From Mytilus trossulus (taxonomy: Eukaryota > Mollusca > Bivalvia > Mytilida > Mytilidae), in the NCBI RefSeq assembly GCF_036588685.1, contig NC_086376.1, positions 15,763,911 through 15,827,910 of the forward strand: DNA of 64,000 bases, in the 5' to 3' direction. The stretch's first letter is position 1. Each line of letters begins with the position of its first letter. The notes beneath the pieces are model-generated. The model made no database searches, had not been told where the DNA came from, and was given only the letters and a program-made list of their open reading frames with translations. Below are positions 13,701-28,700 of this stretch, in pieces. The position numbers and the translations under genes were made by a program.

Positions 13701-16700
13701 TACATGTTGCTGTCTACAACATAAATAAACTAACAAATTAAAATAGTGATAGTTAAAAATTGTATCAATCTTAGGTATGTATATATATATTAATGAACTT
13801 AATACAAATCTGTACAAAGATGTTTAAAATATTAACCCTCAGCAGTGTGAATATAGAAAAGAGAGAAAAACAAAGAAAGCATTAGATAGGATGTAACTAC
13901 AATACAATCCCAAACCCTACAATTGTTACTTTACCTGAAATATTTATCAAACATATTCTGTCTGTTAGTATGTGTTAAGAAAATACGTTCATCCCTTTTT
14001 TTAACAAGAGTGCACACACTGAAATGTCTCGCCTTCTTTAATAATCCTTGATACTATCTTGATAGACCTTAATATAAAGCTTTATTACAACTGTCACATA
14101 AACTCAACATTAACCAAGAAAAGGAAACATTGATCAATCAACCATGAAAATGAGGTCAAGGTCAGATGAATCATGCCAGGCAGACATTAACAGCTAACAA
14201 TTCTTCAATACAACAAATATAGTTGACTTATTGCTTATACTAGTAAATAAAGAAAATCAGACCAAAACACACAAACACTTAAAACTTAGCAATGGACCGT
14301 GAAAATGAGGCCAAAGTCAAATAAACCCAGCATAACCGACATAAAGATCATAAAATATGTCCATACACAAAATATAGTTGACCTAATGCATAAAGTATTA
14401 GAAAAAAAGACCAAAACTAAAAAACTTAACTTTGACCACTGAACCATAAAAATGAGGTCAAGGTCAAATGACACCTGTCAGCTAGACATGTACACCTTAC
14501 AATCATTCCATACACCAATTATAGTAGACCTATTGCATATAGTATAAGAAAAACAGACCAAAACACAAAAACTTAACTATAACCACTGAACCATGAAAAT
14601 GAGGTCAAGGTCAGATGACACCTGTCAGCTAGACATGTACACCTTACAATCATTCCATACACCAATTATAGTAGACCTATTGCATATAGTATAAGAAAAA
14701 CAGACCAAAACACAAAAACTTAACTATAACCACTGAACCATGAAAATGAGGTCAAGGTCAGATGACACCTGCCAGTTGGACATGTACACCTTACAGTCCT
14801 TCCATACACCGAATATACTAGACTAATTGCTTATAGTATCTGAGATATGGACTTGACCACGAAAACTTAACCTTGTTCACTGATCCATGAAATGAGGTTG
14901 AGGTCAAGTGAAAACTGTCTGACAGACATGAGGACCTTGCAAGGTAAGCACATACCAAATATAGTTATCCAATTACTTATAATAAGAGAGAATTTAACAT
15001 TACAAAAAATCTTAACTTTTTTTTCAAGTAGTCACTGAACCATGAAAATGAGGTCAAGGACATTGGACATGTGACTGACAGAAAGTTCGTAACATGAGGC
15101 ATCTATATACAAAGTATGAAGCATCCAGGTCTTCTACCTTCTAAAATATAAAGCTTTTAAAAAGTGAGCTAACACCGCCGCCGCTGTAGCCGCCGCCGTA
15201 GCCGCCGCTGGATCACTATCCCTATGTCGAGCTTTCTGCAACAAAAGTTGCAGGCTCGACAAAAACCTAATCTTTCAGTTCAATCAGATCTTCAAATATG
15301 TACAATGTATGTGTATTCTTTTCTTATAGCTTCACTATTAAATAACCAATCTATAGTATACACCACTTAAACTGTTTGATGAATCTGAAGATACAATTGC
15401 TTTATCACACTGCACAAAACAATAAAACTGAACATGTCAAAACTGGTCTAAATGATTTACCTCAGGATCAATTTTAAATCTAAGCCAGTCATCGAGATGT
15501 AATGATGTCTTTGATACTTCTCCATCTACTTCTTCTTCACTATCACTGGCAGCATCAACATAGTCATCATAATGACGGTACTCTGTATTCAAAAGAAATA
15601 TTCATTATATACAATTCCTGATATACCCTGGTACAAACATGTAGGTAATGAACATTTTAGGTTAGGTTGTTGATGTATAACCAACATCTCCTTTATTCAT
15701 ATTCCATTCATTATAGATAATTGTTCGTTATCAAGATTGAGCAGGAACGAATAAAGTGAGAAAAGCAATATTAATAGAGTTGAGATGACCAATGTTAATC
15801 TGTTTCATCGCTATTTTACCTATAACGAAGTTATTTCATTGACAACCAGCAGGTGCTTTCTTAGTTTCTAGAGATAATATTCACTCAACTATACTGAGAA
15901 AGGAAATTATCAGTCAGCAAGATCAAAGGAAAATTTCGTAAAATAGTGATGAATGATGTTATATTCCTTTTCTAAACAAATCACACATAATGTTTAGCAA
16001 ATCATTTGGTCTATACTTATAGATTATCGTTGATCCTCTCAACACGATTGATTTTCTCGCTTGAGCCAGTATGGCGAAGGTAAGAAAACCAATCGACTTG
16101 AGATGAGGAATGATAATCTGTTTATTGCTATTTTACCTATGACAAAGTTGTCAACTTCAAATCAATTCCTTTAGCAACGCCACATGCCTCCTTAGTTTCT
16201 AGTGATAATTTTCCATCTCAAGCGAGTAGTATGATATGAAAAAGTATCACAAAAAAAGATCAAAGGAAAAATGCACAAAATAGCGATAATAAACAATACA
16301 AGATACTGAAAGAAAATGTTGTTAAATTCTATTTTTTCACAATGCCAATCTGTAAGGCAGTCACATGTTCTTTCTCATTTTAATCCATTAACAGTCACAG
16401 CTGCTTATAACAAATTTCAGTCTTTGATATCAAATTTTGAAGAGTGCAACTGAAAAAAAACATGTTTGTATACTGATTTTAAACTTCCTTGATAAAGATA
16501 CAAAAATATAAGATGTCTGCTTTTAATTTTTTTTAAATGTTTACAAAGTCCATACCTGTATCAGCATCCTTGATTGCATCAGGAGAGAGTTTACTAGGAC
16601 CAGCAAACAGGGCTACAGTAGCTGAAGACACCAGTGTAGAACATCTGACAAATGCCAGTCTTTCATAGCGAGACATCTCATCATACATTAAATAGTCTGA

Positions 16701-19700
16701 TGGCAGATTTCTGACAACGTTCTTATGTGTGGCATTCTTATTGAGACAGCCAGAGTTTGGTAAAGTGTTTAATACTGATGACATGTGGAACTTCACTTTA
16801 CCTTCTTTACTGAAAATAAAGACAAGATATTAAGAATCTGTACACTAGAAACAAGTCAAATCCAGAGATATAACACACCTAGGGCAAATATTGTCTACAT
16901 TATAAGTAAAGTTATGGTTTATATCTGAAAATGAAAAGTGTCAAACAATTTCTTGAATAAATTGTCAAGCAAACAATAATTTTACAAAATAGTCTTTTAA
17001 TGTTGAAATAAGTTTATCCCAGTTTGTTTTCTAAGTTAGTTTACAGTTATTATAACTTACTATGATAGAAGCTGTGACTTTTGTCTGTCCACCCTGATGA
17101 TATTAGGGTACATCCCAGCACACAATGATGCCTTGACCACTGCCCAGTTCTCAGAATTAGTATTAAGATCTCGGATATCTCCTCCGCCTCGGGCTCTAAC
17201 AAATCCTGAAGCTCTCAGCTGACCCAACAGTTGTGCTCTACACAAAAAAATAATACACCTTTAGAAATGTTATACATAAAATGCAAACACAATCGTTTTT
17301 TATAGGATGTTATATTTCAAGTTTCTTAAAAAAATTGAATATTCTTTTTAAGGACATCTTAATTCAGGAGATGAGTATTTTGTTCTTAACACCTGCTAAT
17401 GATAAATTACAAAACACAGTAAAGTTATCAATACATTGAAATTGTCAAGTTATTCAACTAGATAGACTATTTTAAAAACAGTGCATTATGTCTGATCTGT
17501 AGATATATCAAGATAGCTCCGATTAACAATGTTTACCTCATGCCAACAATCATTTCCATAACAGCAGACGACAGGTAATTCTTGTGACAGAAACTTCTAT
17601 CCCATCCATCAGTCTTAGCTTTCTGCCACGCCTACAATGTCAAATCAAATATTTCAGTATTTTTCTATCTTTAAAAAAGGATCCTTTATCTTCAAATTTT
17701 CACATCAATTGATGAATACGAGAATAATATTCAGTCAAGGGTATAATTTTTAACCATTATTACCTGAAAAGCTCTTAGTAATGACATATGATCACTGTAT
17801 GTAGATGCTGAAAACTTATGTCTTGACATGGTAGCTGCTCTTTTCTGTGATGGCTGTGCTGGTAACATAACTGAAATAGAATGAATATCATATCATAAAT
17901 GCTTTTTTACTACATAAATGAAATGAAAAACGCTGTCACAATAAAATAAACACAATAGGTCACTTTAATATTGATGTGTATCTGTATTGGCTAATTTGTA
18001 TACTGCAATATGTATGCTGTGAATATTTCTATTGCACATGCAGTTTTAATTGAAAACAAATGCAACCTTCTAAACAAGACACAACGAAACAAATCTTGTC
18101 AAAAAACAAGCATTGTCAAATTCGAGTTCTATATAAGTTTATATTTACTGTACAATAAATTTGAAACGCTTATATTGTAAGTCTGAAGCAAACTTACAAA
18201 AAATGTGAGCAGTAGTCAGATAGAAACATACATCAAAAATAGTTGACCTACTGCTTACAGTTTCTGAGAAACTGACTTAATTTTCTATGAAGTTAGCAAA
18301 ATTTGATACAGGAATGCAGATATTTAATGTGCAATTTCATTTAAAAGAACCAATTCTTATAAATATTAATATTTTTACAAGTGGTGATTATTTTTGGATG
18401 TTTTTAACTGTTTTCGAATTGGCATTTTAAGGGGAGATAAATCTAAAACAGTGCATTTTCTGAAGGATTCTACATGGAATTTTCCTAGTTTGTATTTTAG
18501 CCGGAAAAAACGTACGGTGACCCTATCTTTTCTTTTGATATTCTGAAATCATCGTCTGAAAGTTATCTTTCCCTAATTTATTTTACAATTCTATCATTTT
18601 ATTTAGTGTCTAAATGGTGTTTTTTCCTGTATAATCCATACAAAATGTGTCATTTTGTCACAATCTGTAGCTTAAGAAAATGCATGGTGACCTATCATTT
18701 TTATTATATTTTTGAACATATATCAATATATACTACGTTTTGGAAAATCATGAACAAATTCTATCATTTTTATCTTAGACTCCTATACCACCTTAATCAT
18801 AACAAGAGGCTGTCATAACGACAGCAAACCAGATTTATAAATATTTATTTATGTCCTGGCAATATCACAAAAACTGTAACTGATGAAAGTGAAAATCGTC
18901 AATATCAAATTTGACCTCCATTTTGTCATCAGTACCAACATATTAAAATTTGAAAGGTTTAGGTTGAATAGTTCATGAGTAAATGGAACAACATGAATGG
19001 AAACGCCATTTTTCAATCTTGCAAGAACCATAACTCCTGAAAGGTAAAAATCAAAATCGTCATTATTGAACTTGACCTCCATTTTGTCATCAATAACAAC
19101 ACATTAAAATTTGAAAAGCTTTGGTGGAACAGTTCATGAGTAAATGCATGGACACAACTGGAAACACCATCTTTTAATCTTTTAAGCCATAACTCCTGAA
19201 CGGTACAAGTCAAAATCTTCATTTTTGAACTTGACCTCCATTTTGTCATCAGTAACAACATATCAAAATTTGGGAAGCTTTGGTTGAACAGTTCAGGCGA
19301 AAATGCACTGACACAACTGGAAACGCCATCTTTCAAGAACCATAACTCCTGAACGGTGAAAATCAAAATCGTCATTATTGAACTTGACCTTTATTTTGTT
19401 GTCAGTAACAACAATTTTAAATTTTAAAAGCTTTGGTTGAACAGCTCATGAGTAAATGCACGGACATATGGTTGCCACTTGCCCGAACACCCGACTGCCG
19501 TACATCCCCAAATCAATAACTGATATTTTTGTCACAAACTTGACATTGGGCAATGATGAGCCATGGAAAAATGGTCAAAGTTAAATTAATCTACTAAGAC
19601 AGACATAGCATAGAAATGAGAACTAAAACTATGAATGTGTCAAAGAGACCCCCCTCCCAAAACTGCAGAAAACAAAATTCTTCAGGGGTTAGAATGGTAA

Positions 19701-22700
19701 TTTTTTCACTTGAATTATTTCACATATTTCAGTGTTCTCCCCAGGCCCTTAAAGGACCACGGGCCCGCGATGTATAATTTTCTACCGCGGTGGTATCGTT
19801 CTTGCCGCGATGTATAATTTTTCTCCGTGGTGCTAAAGTTTTCTATAAAAAAAAAATTGTATTAAAATCGGTAAGTTTCAGTGAGGGTTAAAATTTTACA
19901 TGAAAATTGACCAGTTCTAACCACAATGAACCAGTTTAATCCAGTATTGACAAGTAGATTGTTTACACCACGTGATCGATTTACCTGTTGAGGTTAACCT
20001 TGATGATTGGATTTAATCGATGTACATGATTCTCTTGTGTTTTAATTAATTAAGAGATCATAATTTTAATATCAGACTTGTAATAGGGGACAAGCAAACA
20101 TTTGTTAATGAACTCTATTACGCCAGTCTTTAGTCAAAATAATTTGCCTGTTAGAAATTAATTGTGGAGTTACTTCCCCTGAATTAGCTTATTACAAATA
20201 AATGCTCCTCACATATAATTTCTCATTGGAAATTAAAATAAAGTACAAATCGAATGCAAAATTATATTAGAATGTTACATTAAGGATAAAAACTTTGGTA
20301 GAACATACCAACACAAATGTTTTGCAAATGTTTTTAGAGAATCATACCTTTATTGATACAAAGACATTTTATATGAAATTAATTTGTTAAAGAAAAAATT
20401 GTTTGATAGCCTAAATTTATCAAGATTGATAATCTATAAAATCTTCGTGTAGTATGTAATACATCTGTTGTATATATATGTTGAAGAATTGAATAAATAT
20501 AAAAAAAAAAAAAGTGGAAAATTTCTAAATTACTTTAATATTAAAAATAAAGAATTTTGACTATAAAATAATTTAAACTAAAAGTAATAACTTATATGCA
20601 TAGGAAATTAAATAAATTAGTGGTTGTTAAAAAGGATGGAAAATAGTTTATACTTTACTGAAGGTTATGTATCAAATATTAATCTTGTTCAAAGTTCATT
20701 GTTATGGTCAAATCTAACATGGGGAATGTGTAGTGTAACTACAAGTACTGGGACAAAATGGCTTGATCAAAATATAAGAAGTGACTTTAGTTTAAAGACT
20801 AATTGTGCTTTCTTTTCTTTTTCAAAGATATTAAAGTATACAAACTGTTTTATTGATTTACTTTTTCTACCAATAATGTTCTGACCCAAAGTCCATACAA
20901 CACAGTACCACAGTAAACAATACAAAGGCCAAAAGGTAATGACAAAAACTAACAAGAAAAAAATAAGCGACGCAACGCGACACAAAATATTGTAAAATTC
21001 ATTTCGTCACGCGTTACCCTGGTGCTATCCAAAAATCCTGGGGAGAACACTGTATTTTATGTCAGGGCCTTTTATAAACAGTATGGGTTTTCCTTATTGT
21101 TGGAGGCTGTACATTTGCCTAGAATTGCTTACATCCACATTTGCATTATGAAGGATAATTGCCTCATTGGTATTCTCCTTATTTCATATATACATCTTAT
21201 TATCTTCTATTTAACCATATACAGTTGACCTACTGCTTACAGTATACAAGAAACAGAATCATGAAAATGTCATGGCAAAATGAATCATACTCTACGAGAT
21301 GGATCTCTACACCTATAGATTACAAATGAGCTCTCATTAAGGTGGTACCTAACACTACAGGGAGATAACTCTGTAAAGTCAGCTCAACGTTTTAACTACG
21401 TTAGATTGTAAAGGAATATTAAGCTTCTCGATGATCAAAATTGGTGTTTGTCAAACTGCTCTATAACCAGTGTAATTTTTCTGACAAAACGGTTGGTTCA
21501 AAAACTTTTAAATTTTTATATATTTGTTTTAAAAGGGTCAAAGTAAATACTTTGACAAAATTTTATGAAAATTAAACGAGCCAAATTAATTTTAGGGAAA
21601 GTGTTGGGTACCACCTTAAGAAAACTCTTACTTACATGGATCTTTATAAGCCAGTGAACACACAATGGTAAGTATAGGATCTAAACACTTTAATACAACA
21701 GCATATAGTACCATCTTCCCAAGTCTTGGTTCTATAGGCATGTCTGCTAGGTGATGTCCTAATTCTGTCAAATCTTCAAAACTGTCTAATGCATCCATTT
21801 GCTAAAACAAAATTAAGTATGTACATCTTAGTTTTCTTTTAAATTCTAGTCCAATATTAAAATAGTATATCTTAATTTTCTGTTTAATTATAGTCCAATT
21901 TTAAAATAGCACATCATAATTTTCTTTTTAATTCTAGTCAAATTTTTTAATGGTTGACAACGTTTTTTTTCTTCTGTGTAGTGATTGTAATGATATACCT
22001 GACAATTCTAATAATATGCAAAACTATACAAATGAAAATTTGACTCATTTTTCACTGGACTGAGTCCATAAAAAGTGGTCTATATGGTAATCATAAATAT
22101 TTCATCAGAAGTACTGAATATTTTACAAGCCATCAAAGGGAGGCTTCTAAGCAAATAATACTTTTTTTTTATAGAACAGTCATAGAACAGAGTCAAAAAT
22201 TAAAATTAAAATTAAATACCTTTTGATATGCCATTCAAAAAAATAAATTGACGGGACTACCGCATGAACCTAAAACAGCTTTAAAAAAGTTCAAAAGAAA
22301 TGCCAATTCCATATAGATTACACAATCCAACATACTGCATGGTTGACTATATATATATTTAGTAGATATATTTTGTTGATATTTATATATATATAATTAC
22401 CTTTAAGATATGTACAGCATTCCTGGTGACTAGAAATGGTGGTGGTTCTGGTGCTTTCCCTAAGAAATCGGCTATACTTATATTAGCTGGAGCTAATAAC
22501 TTTGTGTGTAGACATAACTCCTAAAAGAAATATCACAAGAATCACATTTTAGTCTTCTCTTTATTAACTTCACGACACATGTGGATTCATCACTCATTTT
22601 TGGTGAGATTTGTGTTATGCAATCTTCAGTTTAAATGTGTTTTGTTGACTGTTGTTGATCATTTCTCATTTTTAACTTTATGGTGAATCAAAGTATCTTT

Positions 22701-25700
22701 ATTATCTAGAAGTTTGGCAATAAAACAAACCTTTGCACAATTCTAATTGCAACAACAAGGTGACTGATTTGTTATTAGTGGTTATACTTAATAACCAATA
22801 TATCCAATACTTTTCATCTGGTTAAAAAACCTACATACTTTTAATTCTAGTTGGCAAAATATATGCAAGTTTTTGTTAATATTATCAACTATCCTTCTAT
22901 TTACCTGTAGAGGATATCTGAGTATTTCTGGAGCAGGATAATATATCAGAGAGTTAAACCTAACAGTACTCATTACTTCTATTTACCTGTAGAGGATATC
23001 TGAGTATTTCTGGTGCAGGATAATCTATCAGAGAGTTAAACCTAACAGTACTCATTAGGTGATAACATGAACCTGGACGACATCTTCCAGCTCTGAAATT
23101 CAATTATTATTTTTATGTTATAGAAGTTAATTACTACCCAATGATACTTGTAACATCATAACAATGTGATATAAAGAGATATATTTTAAACAGCTGTAAG
23201 TATAAAAATATAAAATTATGTCAAATCAGAAAAAAACAAGAATGTGTCCATAGTACAGGGTGCCTCACTTGCACTATCATTCTCTATGTTTAGTAGACTG
23301 TGTAATAGGAGACAAAACTCTAATTTTGCATTAAAATTAGAATTATCATATCATAGGGAACATTTATACTAAGTTTCACGTTGACCAGACTTCAACTTCA
23401 TCAAAAACTTCCTTGACTTTAACCTGAAGCAGGCCAGACGGACAAACGAACGACAAAACGTCCAGGTGGACGCATGACCAGAAAACATAATGTCCTCTTC
23501 TATCGTAGGAGGGCATAAAAATATGCCATTTTTAGAGTCTGTATGTTGGCGCCTAGATGTCTTTTTTTAATGTTATTTTGTTACATTTAGCATTAAAAAA
23601 GTACTGAATCAGCAAAAAAATCATGAACATCTTGTTTGACTTCTTCCCTTAACCAATAATCTTAAAATGGTTGCAATACTCATAATAGATGTTAGTAATA
23701 CAACCTACCTTCCTCTCCTCTGTATAGAACTAGCCTTTGAAATCCAATTACTCTTCAACATACTCACATTCAACAGAGCATCAAATGTTTTCTGAAATAG
23801 ATAAAATAAATCAAAAGTTGACATTAATTGCATATATAACAGATGATTTATTTTCATTGGTTTACACTTTGATATAGCTTGTTGTTAAGAATTTAAAAAA
23901 AAATATGACTTGTGTAAAAATATCTCACCAGTTCAATCATAATCTGAATTAGTATCAATTAGTTTTATATGGTCTCATACAAATACATCAAAGATATTAG
24001 ACTTATAATTATGTATGCCAGACATGCTTTTCATGTATAAAAAAACTCATCAGTGACACTTGAACCAAAATAATAAAAAGCCAAATAAAGTATGAAGTTG
24101 AAGTGCATTTAGGATCAAAAAGTCTGAAAGGTTTTGCAAAATAAAGCTAAGGTATTATATTCCTGTAAGTGAAAATCCTTGGTATTTGGAAAAGAATCAA
24201 AAGTTAGCTAAAAGAGTTAGCTGCTAAATAAATCTCACCAAATAAACAATTTTTTAATCTTTGCTCCTATCTGATATTCTATTAAGTACTAAGCATTTAT
24301 TTACCTCTTTGACTTTTCCTGAATCAATAACAAATACAACATCATTGATGGTAATGCTGGTTTCTGCTATGTTGGTAGCTAATATCTGAAAACATAGCAT
24401 TTTTGTTAATTATGTTACATCTTAAAAATATGAAAACTGATTTTTTAGTTATTGAAACATCTAAATGGCGTCAAGCCAAAGGTGACTGAAATGACAGATG
24501 GAAACTTCAGACTGTAAGAAGAACTGTTTTACTTTTTAAAAATAATAATCTTTACACAAATAATTCATCTCTTAACTGCCATCAGATTAAAATACATTTC
24601 ACATTGAGCAACATTTGTTGCAGACAAGATTAAAATCTTTTTAACAATCTTATTACTTAAATTTTGATATATCCAACAAGACTTGGTGCAGTTATAAATA
24701 AATACAAATGCAATGAGATTTAAATTTTTAAAAGAGAAAAAGTAAAAGTTACCATTTCTGAAAAATGTTTCTATAGGTCTATTGATATAGTTTTAATCGT
24801 ATGAATTACAAGTTTGTATAAGTATTAGTTACTGACTTACAATTTTCCTTACACCAGTTGGTGGTGTGTTAAAAACTTTCTTCTGGTCTGTAGATTGCAT
24901 GGCTGAGTGTAAAACATACATCACATATCTATAAATATACATAACTTCATTTATTGCATAGCAATATAATATTACCAAGAAAGTAACCAAAAGTTAGCGT
25001 GCAATAAATTCCAATGTTAATGCGATAAATCTTCAAAATTATGACATCATCAACAACAAAATCTTAGTTTAAACTATTTTTACTTTCAAATATTATACTG
25101 CTATACAATAAAAGGATAATTGCATGAATATTGTCCCTTGTAGAACATATATTGACTCCCAAGCTTGTGCAATATGAAATTCTACTCAGAACAATATTCC
25201 CCAATATTCATGCAATAACCCTATATTATTGTACATGTCCTCTTATAAAATTACAAGCAACAAAACACTGAGTATCATACATGCTTTTTTTTGGTGATCC
25301 AAAATATGGTATGGCACAAACCCTACCAGTCTTACAGTGATTTCTGAGAACCACAGGTTATATTTACCATGAACCATTTAAATTTGTAAAATCAAAGAAG
25401 GGAAAAACTTTATAAAATCCCTAGCAAATAAGCACATATATATTTTTAGTTTTTACTATTACAAATCATGTCTCTCAGTCTGGATGTTAAATATTATATT
25501 TTGAATTATTAATGATGCAAAATAATGTACATCCTGATCATCAGGCCATCTCTACTTACATTTAAAATCATGCATTCATTAATTCACAAATAACAATAAC
25601 TCACTTATAATTTTCGAAGAATCTGTCTTCATAAATCAAGTCTCTTATTTTTACAATGTCATCATAGCCAGGCAAAAATATCAATACAGCACCTTAAATG

Positions 25701-28700
25701 AAATAAATATTACAATAATACTAAACTACATATATAATATCAGCAAACCTTATACTGTACTATATAATGATAGTACAACAAACATTCTTAAATATCTCAG
25801 GGTGTATACCTAAAGAAAAAGAATATATCTAAGTACAATATTGGTATTTTGGTTCAAGACATTGTTCAAAGTCGTTAGACTAATCGAAAGTTGAGAATAT
25901 TTATATTTGAACTAATTTTGAAACAGTGCAAAATCTGGTCTGTCATTTTCTCTGGTCATTTGTTTGTAATATGAACTAGAAATATTTCTTAAACTCTAAA
26001 AACATAAAAATTGTTATTTTTTCGGCAAGCACTCATATAAATAGTAGATTGAAGATTTCAGTCCAACAGAAACCACCGTGTATCATCATATAGGGGATAT
26101 AGGTACTAACAGGGCTTCCAAAATTTTTCTGAGCCAGCAGGACATTTTATATCTGATCCGAATTTTAATTCCTAGGACAAAGTCACAAAAGGCAATTATG
26201 GTAATCAGATGGCCATCCCAATGATTGACATTAAATTAAAATCGAAATTAAACTTTACTTTGATATGAATTTGATGTTCTGACATAAACTGTTAAAATTG
26301 GCATTGCATCATTCACAGTGTGCACATCAACGTGCTCAAATCTGCATTAGACTCTTTATTTGTGCAAAATGAAGTTGTCTAGAACTTTATTTTCGTTTTT
26401 AAAGTCACATTTTTCAAAACCGGATGTTGACTTGACAATGGTAAAACATGGACCATAAACGTGTACGTTAACATAGAACTACTGAGCGAAGAAGCTCTTT
26501 CCAAGTAATTTCTTCAACAAAATACTTGAAATGAACGTTAGATACAGGTATCCTAGCAGGTATCAATGGTACTTTTAGCATTTTTGAAGAAATGTAGGAT
26601 GCAAAATTGAATTTCCTACCTGTGCACATGCGCACACGTGTTCTTGTTCATACAATGTAGTGCCGACGATTTTTCATTTAAAACCTTTTTAAATGATTCA
26701 TCAAATCATGTTTATAAATGTATTTATTATATATTTTAAATCAATTAGATACAAGCTGCTGAAATGTACGAAAATAATTGGGAATGGACCGATTAATTTA
26801 TACGATGTCCTGTACTACAAATAGTTTACCTGTCACCTGAACAGGTAGTTTTCAGCTGTCCAACAACTAATTAGCCTTGATTAAAATGAGAAAGTATTGA
26901 AGTAGGGGTTGTTTTGATAGTAATTAATCATCATGTCACTTTTATGACCGGAAATGTATGGCTGTTAAAGGCAAAATGTTGGGTCAAAAAGATAGTAAAT
27001 TTATATGTTAAAATGACAGAAAAAGCCTTTGAAACTAAAATGTAGATGACCGTTTCATGCTTTGCCCAGCCGTTCTTTTACCAGACATTATACAAATGAC
27101 CGGCATATATGACCGTTTTGGAAGCCTTGGGTACTAACCAAGCGGTTATTTTGATTATAAACGATAAGGAAAATCTTTGTTTTGTTCACAAAATACCAAT
27201 GTGTACTTCAATCTAAACATGATTGTTGTTACAAGAAATGGTTTGGTCGTTTGTTGATGATTAGAGATGTCTTATTATTTCTGCAAAACAAGAATGATTA
27301 CTAAAGACATGTGCAAATACTTGTCAAAGGAGTTGACGCTCGTCTCATCCGATATGATTCTATATTCATTGCAACTCTTTTCCTGATAAAAGGCAAATGT
27401 ATGTGTGTAATAGGTATAGCTTCTCCAATAATTGGCGTTGAAATCTCTCAAGCATATGTTATTTTTTGATATTTTATCCTGAAAAGATGTGTTGTGTACG
27501 GTGCTTAGCCGAACAAATGAATCATTCTGTATGGTGCATAGTTAAGCTGCTGTACACCATACACGAAAACATTATTTTCATGCTCGTTTATTACCCGAAA
27601 AAATGTCAAGGAACGAGTAATGACAGATAGGTTTGTGATTGATAACTATTACTTTTGCCCTGTAATAGCTTTCTTTCAGATAAAACATGTAAATATCTAG
27701 ACAACTGTATCGAAATTGAAAGTTGGTGTTGACATTCACATCTATTTACACATGTACAAGTTAATTGTTCTAAGTAAAATATCAAAGTTGTTTTATAAAT
27801 AGGAAAAAATCAATGCAAAACTATTTGGGAGCAGAAATTTCAAATGTTGAAAAATGTACATTGAATATTGATAACGGAAAACAAAGATTATCGTTACCGT
27901 GTAAGGTCAAAATCGACCATGCCAGCTTGCTTAGTACCTTTATCCGGTGTACTGATGATACACGGTGGAAACAATTGTAAATTATTGTTTGCTAAGTATT
28001 TAGAGGCTTTAATTCCCTAGCTATTATAGCTTTTAAGATATAAGTAATTATTTAGAGGCTTTAATTCCCTAGCTATTATAGCTTTTAAGATATAAGTAAT
28101 TATTTAGAGGCTTTAATTCCCTAGCTATTATAGCTTTAAAGATATAAGTAATTGTTTAGAGGCTTTAATTCTCTAGCTATTATAGCATTTAAGATATAAG
28201 TAATTGTTTAGAGGTTTTAATTTCCTAGCTATCATAGCTTTTAAGATATAAGTAATTGTTTAGAGGCTTTTATTCCCTAGCTATTATAGCTTTAAAGTAA
28301 TTTTTTGGTGTTTAAAGCCATTTCACTTTTTGCTATATCACTGCTGGCAGTTTTTATTGTTGGAGAAAGCCATAGTTTGAACTTTTTGAACTGTACACAT
28401 TATATTTTTTTGTTTTAACTTGTACATTATTATTCTAAATAGTTGGACTATAATATTTTTAGACTTGAACAATAAATATATTTATGTTTCATAATAATCT
28501 GAACTGATAAGCTTGAACACACAATACATCTAGTGTTTGACTTGTACATACTATCTTTACTTGTTTGACTTGTACATGGTATTTTTTTTATTATTTTTTT
28601 TTAACCCTGTTTGACTTGTACATAGTATATTTACCTGTTTGACTTGAACACAGAATTTTGATGAGAAGACCAAGTATAAGATCAGCATCCACTAATTCAT

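Noticed and set aside
19013-19375. 120-codon minus-strand frame
   Set aside because: Its protein repeat only mirrors the 160-bp DNA repeat; no start context or family.
22788-22973. Minus-strand frame with [20 protein letters not shown]
   Set aside because: It is the duplicated copy of the exon 18 end, not a separate gene.
28001-28312. Possible CRISPR-like array
   Set aside because: The 52-bp units are contiguous without spacers, and the sequence is eukaryotic.
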